Positions 33,511 through 44,652 are shown, counted from the stretch's first letter. The stretch is 64,000 bases of DNA from Adiantum capillus-veneris (GCA_014529385.2 CM043942.1:18427991-18491990), one strand, 5' to 3'. Made by a program: numbers and translations. The notes: generated from the letters alone by a model not told the origin.

Positions 33511-33718
33511 CATGAGGTTATGCTTCTCACTTTTGCTCTTGATTGTTGCTTCTAGTCTTACGTCTTTTGCTCCTCTCTTTTAATAGCCAACCTTCATGCT
33601 GACTAAAAGTAGTAGTTCTTGAAGTTTAGCTCCATGAGATTACGCTTCTCACTTCTACTCTTGATTGTTGCTGCTAGTCTTGCGTCTTTTGATCCTTTCT
33701 TTTAATAGCCCACCTTCA
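33511..33718 (+). repeat. 88 bp direct repeat (period about 120)
   Basis: CCATGAGGTTATGCTTCTCA... at 33511 recurs with about nine changes at 33631, ending TAGCCAACCTTCA / TAGCCCACCTTCA. Confidence 0.88.
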
Positions 33719-33742
33719 CATCTCCAAGAGACAACTTCTGTA

Positions 33743-34174
33743 AGAAGTCCACCAAACAGCATTGTATGCTTGTATTTTGCGGCCGATGAGATGCCTATCA
33801 AGGAGCCCATTTTGCTGCTCAATGGCTCTGGGAGTGGGATCATAAACATCATGTTCTTGCTGTCAACTATGTCAAGAAGCTATGGAAGGCTCTTGCAGGT
33901 GTCTCCTTTGTGATAAGGAGTTGGAGGATGCTGTACGCTGGGAGCTTGGTGAATGGTTTGGCAAGGGGACCGTTGAGTTGTGGAAGCTTCTACGAACATA
34001 CCGCATCAAGTTCGCACAAAACCCCCGCCGAGGGTCCTTTGCAAGGACCCTCATGCACTTGCAGGCATCTATCCTTGCGGGGATCACCTTGATTCAGCCA
34101 CCTTTGATGGTGCCCTTGTTTGTGGTCGGAGAGCAGCCCAAGCTCTTCTGGTGACTAAAAGTAGCAGTTCTTGA
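33743..34174 (+). pseudogene. C-terminal fragment of an FAD-dependent amine-oxidase-family protein
   Basis: Across three frames the translation gives VCLYFAADEMPIKEPILLLN, then ELEDAVRWELGEWFGKGTVE with LLRTYRIKFAQ, then IYPCGDHLDSATFDGALVCG followed by RRAAQALL. The last motif, GDH...ATFDGAL.SGRRAA, is the C-terminal FAD-contact signature of plant NAD(P)/FAD-binding amine-oxidase-like proteins of plastids. Frameshifts occur near 33880 and 34010. The Rossmann GxGxxG end is absent. A gene fragment, perhaps moved here by a transposon. Confidence 0.7.
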
Positions 34175-34610
34175 AGTTCTCCAATCCGCGTCCAGTATTG
34201 CACTCGGCATCTCTCTCTCGTCTCTCCCTAAAGTGAACAGCGCGTCCGCTTGCCCATCCTCTCTTGCTCGATCTAGCAACCTCTACTTTTCTTAGCCATG
34301 CAACTCGCCACTCTCACTCTTACTTTTCTTTGTCAAATGAACTGATGCCAAGTGGAGTGCCTCTCCTTGTGGCATTTCCAAAAACGCTCTTAGATAATCA
34401 AGGTAAAGAAGACGTAGCTTCTGGCCATGAGGTACAACCTCATTCTCTACTAGTAGAAAATATTAATTATAAGCGGACTTACTTCTGGTGTGAAATGAAT
34501 GCTGACGAAAACGGTGCGAGACTGCTTGGGCTCATGGGCAATTTGAACCTGCCCTTTACACGATCATGTTCACATACGCATTTGATTCTGCAAGAACTAA
34601 ATCTCAATGC
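34175..34610. other. no gene recognised
   Basis: A plus-strand frame 34264-34788 is open by chance. It shows no family resemblance and runs across the 3' end of the LINE. Confidence 0.4.
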
Positions 34611-37600
34611 TTTTTTTTTCCATAAAGGGCGCGAGAGTTTTATATTAAGTAGAGAACAAAATTACATTGCAGAGCTTTACAAACGGTTACTTCCCATATC
34701 CTTTGACCCGATAGTACCGATTTACATTCTGAGGAAATTACAAAAATGTCTAGGGGGATCATCAAAAGATTCTATTCTGCTTACATAACATTAAAGCTGT
34801 CAGGTTTTCTAGAAGATCCTGCATGCGGGCGACTAGCCGTATCCCATTGCTATGTAATCTTCGTAGCCTTTCAACATCCATTTTGCATTCGTCTAGCATC
34901 CTCTGCAAGTGTGTGTAGGATCCGTCAAGGAGAACCTCTTGTTGCTTGTTGATTTTGGCGCTATTGTAGTAACTCATACAGTCAGTAAACACTTTGTAGC
35001 TTGCTTCATACACTCTACATTGGTCAAGATTTAGCTGGTTAACCTGTAGGGAAAAGCAGTGAAAAAGTTCTCTCAGATTTTAGTCTGGTAAGCCTTGTTA
35101 AACAACCTGTCATTTCAGTCAGACCAAATGATCCAAAAGAACTCCCCTCTTATCCTATTCCAAAAAACTGACAATAAAGATACTGAGTCCCCTAAAAGAA
35201 GTTGTTTCCAACTTAGTGTGAGTCCTAGTCCTTCATTTAGAGGAGACAAAATCTCTATGCTTTTAGGACAGTTAATGAAAAGGTGGGGGATATCCTCTTC
35301 GACCCTGTTGCACCGTAAGCAAACTCCATTTCCTAAGCCAACGATCTTCATTCTATGGCATGTCCAGACTGCTTTGTGCAGAATTAACCAGAGTAAGATG
35401 GAATGATTTGCTGGGATACCCCTATTCCATAAGGCCTGGAATTTGAAAGTCCATTGCCTACAGTTAAGTGAAACTTTCCATTTCCTGTTAAGTGAAATGT
35501 GCAGAGGTTCCTTCAGGTTTGGGGTCAGAGTGGAAGGGTTGGGCAATGCACTACCATTTGACCAATAAAACACCTTGGAGGAGGGGTTGATTTCACTTGA
35601 GAGGGTCCATTCTAGTTTCTTTGGGAAGAGGGCCTTCTGTCTTTCTATTAGTGCTATTTCCCAGGGTTGTAGGTTGTAATGATTTGTGAGCTCGGTAAGG
35701 GAGAGTCACCTGTGTTTAAGATTGTGCCACAGGTTTTTCCAGGTTGAGATGCCTTTGTTGTGGATGCATTTGGCTGTCCTAATCTAAGACTGACTGAGGG
35801 GGGGGATAGGAGGCATTGCCCACCATAAAGATTCATGGGTTCTTAGATGGAGGCAGTTCTTGGACTCCCAGTTTACTCTTAAGTGCTCTCTATATCTGTT
35901 TCAAGCTCCCCACAACGATCTGAGTAGGGGGGAGCCACTGGGAGTTATCTCCACAGGGCCAAAGAAGATGGAGATCCATGGTAGTGGGAGCATCCCCTTG
36001 CTTCCTTTAACTGTAAACTTTTTGATATTTCTGAATAGAAATGTTTCCCATTCCTCTTCAGGATTGTCTAATGCCCTGAGGATGAGTTTGACTACCAGCT
36101 TGTCAGCCCATTTACTGAAGTTAGGGAGTCCAAGTCCTCCTTGAGTCTTGGGTAGGCAACAAACTTCCCAACTGACCTTTGCTAGGCGTTTTCTCATTGG
36201 GTCCCTGACCAAAGGAAATTTCTACATGCTCGGGTTATTTCCTTTAGGTGTGAGTCCGGGGGTCTCCAGCAGGAGAGAAAAAATAACACGTAGCATGAGA
36301 TAAAATGCTTAATGACCAGTGCTCTTCCTGCGATGTTGTCCTGGAACCCATTCCATTGATTTAATTTGGAGGAGAAGCGATCCAGGACCCATTGCCACCT
36401 TTGGGCCATGGAGATCATAAAGCCAAAAGGAATACCTAAAAGTATGAAGATGAACCCATCTTGTAAGACTGTGCAACCTTGCTCTGTGATCCATCTAGGG
36501 AGTGGAGAGAGAGAGGCCCTAATTCCAGTTTTAGCATGATTGATCCGAGAACCCGAAGCTGTGCAGAATGTCTTCAGACATTTCCAAAACCTTTGAAGTG
36601 TCTGTTCGTCATTATTGAGCAGACCATTGGTGTCGTCAGCAAATTGAGACAGGCATTGCTGTCTGCCATCTGGTAGCAGTATCCCTTTGAGAACCCCTTC
36701 CTACATTCTGGCTTTAACCAGCCTGCAGTAGTGGCAAAGAGTAGGGGGGACAAGGGGGCATCCTTGCCTAATCGAGTGATTGAGAGGGAATGGCTCCGAG
36801 ATGCCATTGTTCACTGCTACTCTTGCCTGAGCATTCCCTAATAGAGTCTTCACGAATCTGATTACACCTGGACCGAAGCCCATCATGGCTAGACAGTCGA
36901 GTATGAATGTCCATTCTAGTCTGTCATAGGATTTGTCGAAGTCGACTATGACAAAGACGAAATCCTGACACGTGTCTTCTGCATGCTCTATTCCTTCCCA
37001 CAATGCGGTGACTACCTCCATCATTCTCCTACCTTTGATGAATCCTTTTTGTTCTGTGCACAACCACTCAGCAAGGGCGGGGGATATCCTAAGAGCGACA
37101 GCTTTGGAAAATATTTTGTAGGCTGAATTTAGCATGGTGAGAGGTCGCCAGTTTGCAATGTTCTCTTTGGGTCCCTTCTTGTGTAGAAGTTTGATAACTC
37201 CAGTATTGAGCTGCACTGGTAGGGCTCCATGCTTGACTGATTCCTCCCAAACTTTTAGGAGTATAAGAGCAAGCACTTCCTTGAAGGTCTAGTAGAATTC
37301 TGTTGGGAGTCCATCAAGGCCAGGAGTCTTCTTCGGCTTTAAGGACTCAATTGCTTTTTTGATTTCACAAACTGTGATCCCTGAGTCTAGTTGGACTACT
37401 AAGTGTGAGGGGATCACTTGGTTCCTACAATGTCTGATTTGGGCTCGGGCCGAGATTACCTCCTCATCCAGAGTTTCCTTAGGACTGAAAAGCAAGGAGA
37501 AGTGCTCCTTTACAATATCCAGATTCTCACATTCATTACAGGCCTTGCTATTCGGTCCCCCTAACAAAGGGATTTCCTCTCTACTATGCTTCTTTCTGAG

Positions 37601-37903
37601 AATTTGAAACATTTCTTTAGTAGGTTTGTCTACTTTGCCTGCCCACCAGTCCCTAAAGAAAACTGCACATGTTTGAGGGTGAGGTCCTCCTCAAACCGGA
37701 GTTGATGTCTTAGGGTAGCAATCTTGTCCTGCGTATCAGTGTTAAGGCTTTTGCTACACTCCAACTTAGCCAGTTCGCTATAGATTTGATCTTTGCGCTT
37801 CCTCCTTATTTCTGTGACTTTCTTTTTGAACATTATCAGATTTTTGTGAGTGTTTTTTATAGCTACAGTCCATGCCTTAGAAGGAGTGAGACCCTTTGAA
37901 AAA
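34611..37903 (-). mobile_element. L1-type LINE, 3' half (continues at 46937)
   Basis: On the minus strand the element ends in an A tail (T run 34611-34619). It has a CCHC-type zf-RVT region at about 35450-35270 and the RT upstream. Its 5' half (endonuclease and ORF1) lies at 46937-49918; the 9,033 bp TIR element separates the two. The continuity of domain order and reading direction across the insertion shows that this is one LINE. Confidence 0.9.
34760..37903 (-). pseudogene. LINE ORF2, reverse transcriptase to C terminus
   Basis: Minus-strand order: helical linker KVTEIRRKRKDQIY (37820), a PKKTPGLDGLPTEFY block (37300), GVIKLLHKKGPKENIANWRP (about 37190), VIVDFDKSYDRLEW (about 36930, first catalytic Asp), RQGCPL (about 36745), QFADDTNGLLNND (about 36640, FADD active site), and the thumb region to 35900. 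A zinc-binding LNCRQWTFKFQALWNRGIPA...CLRC...FINCP region follows (35480-35280). These are the hallmarks of plant L1 RTs. Frameshifts separate most of the blocks, though the catalytic motifs survive. Confidence 0.9.
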
Positions 37904-37936
37904 CATTAGGAAAAAAATGGACTCTCCATGGGCCTT
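37904..37936 (+). repeat. left terminal inverted repeat of copy A
   Basis: Begins CATTAGGAAAAAAATGGACT; complementary to 46904-46936 with two mismatches. The same end, with the following TGTAAGAA, is seen at copy B (22035-22077). Confidence 0.92.
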
Positions 37937-38049
37937 GTAAGAATCCCTAATTTAAAGGAAGCCTGCCAAGATTAAGGGGGACAAAGGCTTTGAATGGGGC
38001 TATTTTGGTAGGGTCTCCTCCACCTTTGACCCCTAAAAAGGTAGGGGGA

Positions 38050-38100
38050 AGGGGGGGGGGGGGGGGGGTAACCATTTAAAAAGTAGGGAAGGGGGGGGGT
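38050..38100 (+). repeat. poly-G runs
   Basis: 18 G at 38051-38068 and 9 G at 38091-38099 within a GTAGGGGG-rich tract. A matching poly-C run lies near the other end of the element (46751-46769), so the subterminal regions are loosely symmetrical. Confidence 0.9.
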
Positions 38101-38459
38101 AAACCATTTGAAAAGTAGGGGGGTAGGGGGTCTTCTCTCTCTACCTTTTTGGCCAACTTGTAAGTGGCCTCTTAACTCTCCCATGCCACCTAAGCAAATC
38201 TGTGGGTCAAAGAGGTTAAAAAAATGACTTTTTTCAAAAACTTTCAAAAAAACTCTATTCCCCCCTAAAAAGTACCCCCAACATATACACATTAAAAAAA
38301 AAAGATTTTTAAGTTAAATTACTCAAAATTCAACATTTTTTGACTCCCTCCAAACTTTTAGAAAATTCCCCCCAAAATTGAAAACTCTCTCTCCTAATCT
38401 AAGCTCCTCTCCTACACCCATCCCCCTTGCACCTGCACATGCTGCTGCACCTACGCACC

Positions 38460-38540
38460 CATCTCTCCATCCTTCAAGCTCCATCTCTCCATCCTACAAG
38501 CTCTATCTCTCCATCCTTCAAGCTCCATCTCTCCATCCTA
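38460..38540 (+). repeat. short minisatellite in the gene 1 leader
   Basis: CATCTCTCCATCCTTCAAGCTC-like units repeat about four times immediately before the chosen ATG at 38543. Confidence 0.8.
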
Positions 38541-38542
38541 CA

Positions 38543-41474
38543 ATGCCTCTTGACGACGTGACCAATGTCCCAGCAAGCTCTTCACGCGGTAGGTCTCCAG
38601 GGATTTTCCTACGTCTACCTCAAGAGTATGTTCCGACAAAGAAAACATGCTTGGGTACATTACCTTCAGCCAACGAACGCCGCGCTCAAGGGGAGAAGAA
38701 TGTGGATCTCTGGACAGACGGATGCTTGTATCCAAAGGATCCTTCTCTCAATGTTCATCCGTCTTTTATAAACATTCCATCACTGTTGCAATACGTTGGA
38801 AATGGAGAGCAAGGTTTGTTGGGCTACTGCAAGAGACTCAACAAACACGAGATTGCGCGGTCCGAGATCTACTTGCGTCATTGGCAGTTGCTCAATGGGA
38901 GTTTCCACAATCTTCAAGCTCAGATGCAAACAGCTACTAGTTCGCTTGAGGAGGCAAAGAGCACCATCACAACCAAGGAAAATGTAATTAAAAAGCTTGA
39001 GGATACTCTTTCACACATGAAGAGTACTGCCATGGGAGGTAGGGTGAGGAAACGAGAGTTGTCCGAAATTCAGACTCTTGCACCACGTGGAGGTGCAAGA
39101 AAACGAAGGGTGACAGCTATGAGGTAACATGTTCTATCCCTCATGTTGTTAAGTTTAATACGGCTCATCATTGTTGTTTTGGGCAATAGGAACTTCGTCC
39201 AAGAAACGTGCGGCGGCGAGAATGTGTCAGCTAGGGCTACTTTACTTCGTTCTTGTTTCAACAAAGAGGATTTTATTGGGATGCTTGATGCTCCAGAGGC
39301 AAAACACTTGAAAGACGCAATCACTAAGAGAGTTCTTAGAGATTTTTTTAATATTGTCACTGATCTAGATGTTCAGGATATTTGTGATGCTGTTGGGATT
39401 AGTACCAAGGGCTATCAAGCAATACATCAAGTGTTAAAAGATGCATTAAGAAGTCGAGGAGTCACGGAAAACCTATTCCAACTTCCTCACAGAGTGCAGA
39501 TTGCCAAGAAGGTGTCAAATGAAGATGTTGTTCACCGATTAGGGGACTACTTGTATATTGAAGACACGATGCCTCTTCAGCCGCTCCGTAGCAAATCACA
39601 AGGAAGGAAGGGCTGCGGGAAGGGAAGCGGTGCTGTTTCTAACAGTGTGTTGCGGACCGAAGGGTTTGTTTACACCAAATTCAACAATATCTTTGTGGAC
39701 TTGATACGATTGCAGCAATCCATGGTTGTTTTCTACAATTTGAGTGATGCAGGTTAGTTTAGAGTTGCCTACATGCTTTATGATGTGTCATAGCATGCAT
39801 TCTGAGGTTTTATGTTGTTGGCAGTTCTTGAAGGCAAGCTTGTGTTCGTGCTGAAGTTGGATGAGTGTGTAATTGTTAAAGGGAGAAAGTTGGAGAGAAT
39901 GAGCATCACGCTTATGAATGAAGCCCTAGCTTATGCCAAGCAATCTTGCAGTTCGAGTGAAGCGACAAAGCCCTCTTTTAGTGTGCAATCAGAGAAGGAT
40001 ATATGGTGGCTTGGTGCAATTGAAGTTCCAAAAGAGACACATGAAGTCCTTGCATGGATTTTCAGTAGAATCCCATGGGTCACAGAGGTAATTAAAGCTC
40101 AAATAAACGGTGAGAAGCTCATGGTTCCAGGACGTGGGGAGTTTGATGTTGAATGGCATTTAGGTGGTGATCTAAAGACCATAAAGTGCATGCTTGGATG
40201 CAAACAAGGTGCAAATTCTTTACTTCCCTATCCATTCTGTATGAAAGGGCACAAGACAAGTCGAGAAACTCAAGTGGAAGGTCAGGATGATGATAATGAT
40301 GACCATATAAATAGGGAGTGGAAAAGTTTGGTTCTTTCATGTGATATGCTGTAGGTGCCCAATAGGGATAGCAAAGATCCTGGGTGGAACCCCATAATTC
40401 CCTTCTCCCTCAACAATGTTCACTTTTGCACATTGCATGCGTTTATGCGAATATTTGATAGGATCTTAAAGCATCACATTGATTATGCTTTCACAATGAA
40501 TCCCCTTCAACGGTCAAAAGACTCCTTGCAGGGGGTGGAGACGCTCCTTTATGAGATTGGATGTCACCGATCAAGGGTGAACATTGTAGCAGAGACTTGT
40601 AGGGAGAAGACATATGAGGTGGCACAGAAGGTTTCCATGAATGGAGCCAAAGCACGTCGATTTTTCAAGAAGATATCAAAGTCTCCAATGCAGGTATCCA
40701 ATGCAAGTGTCGATCTAGCAAGTGAGAAGCGGTGGGAGTTGTGGAAAGATTTGTGTTCATGCACGACGGACAAAGATCCCAATGTGGAGGTTGCTAACCA
40801 ACGCAAGCTAGTATGGTCATCCGTTCAAAAGGTTGTGCAATTGATGAATCTTTCAAGCACCACCGTTGAGCAGCGAGAGGAGTTCAAGAAGGTGCTTTAT
40901 GAATTCACAAAGGCCGCTAAGGACGGATGGTCTGAAAGCAAGATTACACACTACATGGTTTGTTTGAACGGACTTAATACATATGCAATGTTTGAAAATG
41001 TAACTTTTCTATTCGCTTATCTCCTTTTTGGTTGTTTTAGCACATTCTCTATGCGCATGGTGCATACTTCATGGACCGCTATGGTTCGCTTGATATATGG
41101 AGTACACAAGGCATGGAGAAGTCCCACTATCGAGCAAAAGGAGTCTACTTCAAGAATACTCGGCATGGTGGTGGTAGTTCACACTCCAACTACCTCCAAG
41201 AGATGTTTAATTGGTTTTTAGGCACACCTTTGGGAGAACTCGTACTATTGAGAAAGCAAGAGAATCGATGTTAGCAAAGCAGTTACGCAACGCTTCCCGT
41301 ACTGCAGCATCCGAGAAGTGGAAACGCTCGCGAGCGTCCCTCGGCCACGAAGCTTGGCGTGCAACTAAATATCGAAAAGGCAGCGTTTGGGCGTCGCGTC
41401 AGCCGTTCGCATGTTCCAGGTTTAGTTGTTCAATTCAATTGCTTTATTTGAGTTTCACTCAATTGGTCGTATAG
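38543..41474 (+). pseudogene. gene 1 of copy A: large spliced transposase-like protein
   Basis: About 880 codons in five exons: 38543-39123, 39190-39752, 39825 to about 40280, 40355-40957, 41041-41474. Introns 1, 2 and 4 are frame-consistent GT-AG; the boundary of intron 3 is uncertain. I chose MPLDDVTN as start because a minisatellite precedes it. No family is recognised by name. Both copies conserve KLDEC/RLDEN (Asp at 39860), EWHLGGDLKTIKCM with a following FCMKG (Asp at 40169), and IWSTQGMEKSHYRAK (Glu at 41116). This is the spacing and motif style of RNase H-fold D-D-E transposases in which the second Asp precedes a Cys motif. Residues about 120-180 are a coiled coil ending in a basic patch. 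A one-base frameshift near 41224 separates the basic C terminus (GRTRTIEKARESMLAKQL), so the copy is probably inactive. Confidence 0.75.
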
Positions 41475-41502
41475 TGTGAAAGGGCCCAAATCTCAAAAAA
41501 AC

Positions 41503-41513
41503 CTATTTAAAGG
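41503..41513 (+). promoter_or_regulatory. TATA-like box before the H3-like gene
   Basis: CTATTTAAAGG lies 43 bases upstream of the MARTKQTAR start codon, with no other gene between, so the H3-like gene probably has its own promoter and a very short leader. Confidence 0.5.
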
Positions 41514-41555
41514 TTGAAGGGGCTCATTTTGTCATCTTCCCTACTAGGTGCAACC

Positions 41556-42440
41556 ATGGCACGAACAAAACAAACGGCTAGGATTGCATATCCAGAGGGG
41601 CCGGATGGCCAACGACTCAATGGTACAGCAACAGAAGCTGGAACTTCACAAGCTCAAGGTGAAGTCCACACAGAAGAAGCTGGAGCTTCAAATCAGCATG
41701 GCCAGTCCTCTACAGCAGCAAAAGAGAGACGGAAGCATCGTCTTGTTGTCTATTCATCAGACTCCAACGATTCTGATGGCAACAGGGAGGATGAGAGCGA
41801 CCAGGGCAAAGAAACAAACAGCCAAAAGCAGCCGTCAGAAGGCTCCGAAGAGACACAAACGGATGAAGATGCCCCATGGGTTGGCATCCAAATACAAACT
41901 TATCAGGCTCACATGTCTATTGGGGGTAAGACACTTCCTAAAGGGAGTGGACCTACACCATCACATCCGGTCGATAGTGAAGAGCACGAATCAGATGGAG
42001 AGTGGGTGGAATCAGATGGCGAGTGGGTGGAATCCGATTATGAGGTGTTGGAAGTGCCTGTGCAGAAAAAAAAGAGAAAGAGCATTGTCTACAAGAAGAG
42101 GAAGCAAGCTGCCCTGACTCGTGCCAAAAATACACCTCCACGTCGACCTCAGAAGGTACGAAAGCACAGCCGTGCTTTTGCGGAGATTCGACACTATCAA
42201 AAGAGCACTGAGCTCTTCATTCGGAGGGCCCCTTTTGCAAGGCTATGCAGGGAGGTTTTGTAATTGTACAACACTCAGTTTTGGATGGGCGCCGTGGCCA
42301 TAGAGGCAGTCCAAGAGGCAGCAGAGAAATATTTAACTGGCATATTCGAGGATTCTAACCTCTGTGCCATCCATGCAAAGCGTGTAACCATTATGCCCAA
42401 GGATATGCAGCTTGCTCGCCGTTTGCGCCATGAGGAGTAG
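41556..42440 (+). pseudogene. gene 2 of copy A: histone H3-like protein with long insertion
   Basis: From the ATG the protein begins MARTKQTAR, identical to the histone H3 tail through Arg8. It then leaves H3 (IAYPEG instead of KSTGG), so Lys4 is kept and Lys9 lost. About 190 acidic and then basic residues follow, with a duplicated SDGEWVE and KKKRKS stretches. The C-terminal part is H3 again: EIRHYQKSTELFIRR, PFARLCREV, then [29 protein letters not shown] and MQLARRLR. This covers the alpha-N, alpha-1, alpha-2 and alpha-3 parts of the histone fold. An in-frame TAA at 42261-42263 replaces the Gln that follows REIA in canonical H3, consistent with CAA to TAA. No intron. Total 294 codons against 136 in normal H3. 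It lies between gene 1 and the convergent genes 3-4, inside the TIRs. Confidence 0.92.
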
Positions 42441-42484
42441 CTTGTAATTAGGCATCAACCTTTTTGTATTTACGGAACTCCAAC

Positions 42485-42600
42485 ATTGGGAAGAATTTGA
42501 ATATAAGCGTCTTTTGATTCTATATCCCACTCTGTGCATTGTATTGGGAAGAATTTGAATATAAGCGTCTTTTATTGTATACCCTAGTGCGCATTGTATT
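42485..42600 (+). repeat. 57 bp tandem duplication downstream of the H3-like gene
   Basis: ATTGGGAAGAATTTGAATAT followed by AAGCGTCTTTT occurs at about 42485 and 42542, each followed by a TGCATTGTATT-like end. Confidence 0.88.
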
Positions 42601-42821
42601 GTTTTAATTTTGTACCATGCAATGTAGCACTGGTTCAAGTTTTGTCTACCTTCTACTGTATGTATGTAGCCATTAGCTTGTTATTGTGAAAAATTGCCTA
42701 CGTTTAGCACCTTGGCTAAGTGGGGCATGCACTTCCTGATGTATCCATGCTATGTGACTCACTATTGCATGGCAAAAACATCTACAAAGTGTTCAAAATG
42801 GCTTGGAATGCCCCCAAGTTG

Positions 42822-42893
42822 GCTGCCACAAGGGCGCGCATTTGGGGCTTCCAGAGGCCTATGGATGGACATAATGCGCGCCCTTGTGGCAGC
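42822..42893. repeat. perfect 20 bp hairpin (first of a pair)
   Basis: GCTGCCACAAGGGCGCGCAT at 42822-42841 is perfectly complementary to 42874-42893, with a 32-base loop. The same arms recur at 43390-43457 with a different loop. Confidence 0.92.
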
Positions 42894-43032
42894 CTCTCCT
42901 AGTGCTTTGCTGACACTCTCTAGTGGTTTCCAGACAATTTTGACAAGCAATAAGTATGTTTTGTTTGCTTCAATGCTTCAATTAGCATAGATGCTGTTGG
43001 AATTCATCCCCCCTTAGTCCATGTCAGTCCTA

Positions 43033-43375
43033 AACTCCAGAAAGGGCTTAGATATTGCCACAAAGTTTACTCTTGTGGTTTGTTAATACAACTTTAGGTA
43101 TCTGGGGCAAGATGGGCTTAAGGTTACCTGGGTATCCATGTCTTCCTATTTTGCAGCTGGGTATTATTGTCTTCTCACTCTGTTTTGTATCTGGATATGC
43201 TCCTATTCTCCAAGAAGGGTTTAGATATTGCCACAGTTTTGTGGTTTGTTAATACATCTTTAGGTATCTGGGGCAAGATGGGTTTAAGGTTACCTGGGTA
43301 TCCATGTGTTTCTCTTTTGCAACTGGGTATTAATGCCTTGTCACTCTGTTTTGTACTTGGGTATGCTCTTAGATG
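43033..43375 (+). repeat. tandem duplication of about 180 bp between the hairpins
   Basis: GGCTTAGATATTGCCACA...TATCTGGGGCAAGATGGG...TTACCTGGGTATCCATGT occurs twice, starting about 43044 and 43219. The copies share TCACTCTGTTTTGTA near their ends. Confidence 0.9.
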
Positions 43376-43389
43376 TGTCCAATTTCATC

Positions 43390-43457
43390 TGCCACAAGGG
43401 CGCGCATTTGCACACTTCATCTGCTGATGGAAAGCCCTAATGCGCGCCCTTGTGGCA
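43390..43457. repeat. perfect 19 bp hairpin (second of the pair)
   Basis: TGCCACAAGGGCGCGCATT at 43390-43408 pairs perfectly with 43439-43457. The arms are the same sequence as in 42822-42893; the loop is unrelated. Confidence 0.92.
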
Positions 43458-43692
43458 ACATTGTTTAGGGACTTCCAAGCCCTTTACTAGGCACATACAT
43501 AACTTTGGAAGCCTAGATATAACAAAGTATACATTTTTTAAATTTTAATGCCTGCCAAACCCTTTAGTAGTCATAGCAAAAATTATGGTGCTTCTCATAC
43601 ACAATGGAAGCCCAACATATAAGAAATTCAAAACCTTGCAAGAAAGAGAGTCATAGACAGCAAAAAGTAGTTTCATTAAAGAAATCAATACT

Positions 43693-44652
43693 TTACATGA
43701 TATCCGGCTTTTGCTTTAGGATCTTTCTAATTACAATTTTCTGGCGCTTGGCCTTTTGGGGTGGCTCCCTGTTAAGTAAAGTGGTTGTGATTTCTTGGGT
43801 GTCAAAAACCCCTACAGCTTGGTTCATGCCGACATGGGCAATAAGGTGCCCGCGAAAGTTTACATCGAAAGTGGATATTGCAAAATCTTTCTTTACAAGC
43901 ACTACAAGGTTGGCCGTTTGGGCAAGTGTTGTTAAACACAACGCCTTGGAGAGTGAACGGAGAGCAAAAATGTTGTAGCGACCATTGGGAGAGTAGTCGG
44001 CATGGACAAACACCACGACACCAGTGGGAAGTGTGCCGAGGTAGTGAGCAAGTGCCGCTTGAGGTCCGAACGGCGTCCTCCTCCCCCCTGACCGTTGCGC
44101 CCAGGCGTCAACCTCCAGAACATCCTGCAGAACATAGGTTTTCTGAGATATGGCACAGAATTATGATATAACATTAACAAAATCATTTGTAACAATCAAA
44201 TGTAAGTGAGCATCTATACCTCTTGTCTACGATCCTCCTCATCGGCATCCGGGTGCAAGTAAAGATCCACGCTTGACTTCCCCTTTGGATCAAGCCTTTC
44301 CGATCCTTCCCTTACGCATTGCTCGCACATCATCAGCTTCAAGCCGCACATATTGTCCGACGGGTTGTGCTATGGTGGCAAAGCGTGCAAGCCGCTGATG
44401 AAATGGCCTGTCCCCTTGGTAGATGTGGTGGAGAAGGCCTTCAGGGACCCATTGCCCTGGTCGGTTTAGTAACTCAACAATGAATCTCCCCATGCACGTG
44501 GAAATGTATGAAGTAATGTGCTCAAGAGATTGAGAGTGGAGGGTCAAGGTGGTTTCCAAATCGGGTTGGGTTGTGAAAAATGCTTGAAGCTCAGGGCGAT
44601 TTGCATTCCCAACCTCAGTAAGGAATGCATCTAAAGCACTAGTAGCAGCCAT
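43693..44652 (-). pseudogene. gene 4 of copy A: unknown spliced gene
   Basis: Starts MAATSALDAFLTEV at 44652. Exon 1 is 44220-44652, intron 44125-44219 (GT-AG), exon 2 43693-44124, about 287 codons. Exon 1 contains one extra base near 44300; without it the frames join in phase. I do not recognise the family. Exon 1 is helical (EHITSYISTCMGRFIVELLN, VPEGLLHHIYQGDRPFHQRL). Exon 2 has a hydrophobic-strand pattern (GVVVFVHADYSPNGRYNIFA, TANLVVLVKKDFAISTFDV) and a basic C terminus (PPQKAKRQKIVIRKILKQK). The same gene, same exon junction (QE|DVL) and same neighbour occur in copy C. Oriented away from gene 3's end on the same strand. Confidence 0.75.

Noticed and set aside
34264-34788. A 174-codon plus-strand frame
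   Set aside because: No family resemblance; it overlaps the 3' end and A tail of the LINE on the other strand and appears to be open by chance.
37972-38292. 106-codon minus-strand frame rich in Pro
   Set aside because: Produced by poly-G runs just inside the transposon end; no conserved counterpart in copy B.
41556-42440. A functional host centromeric H3 gene
   Set aside because: It lies within transposon ends, has an internal TAA, keeps a canonical K4 tail and near-canonical C-terminal fold, and has a long insertion unlike CENH3 tails.
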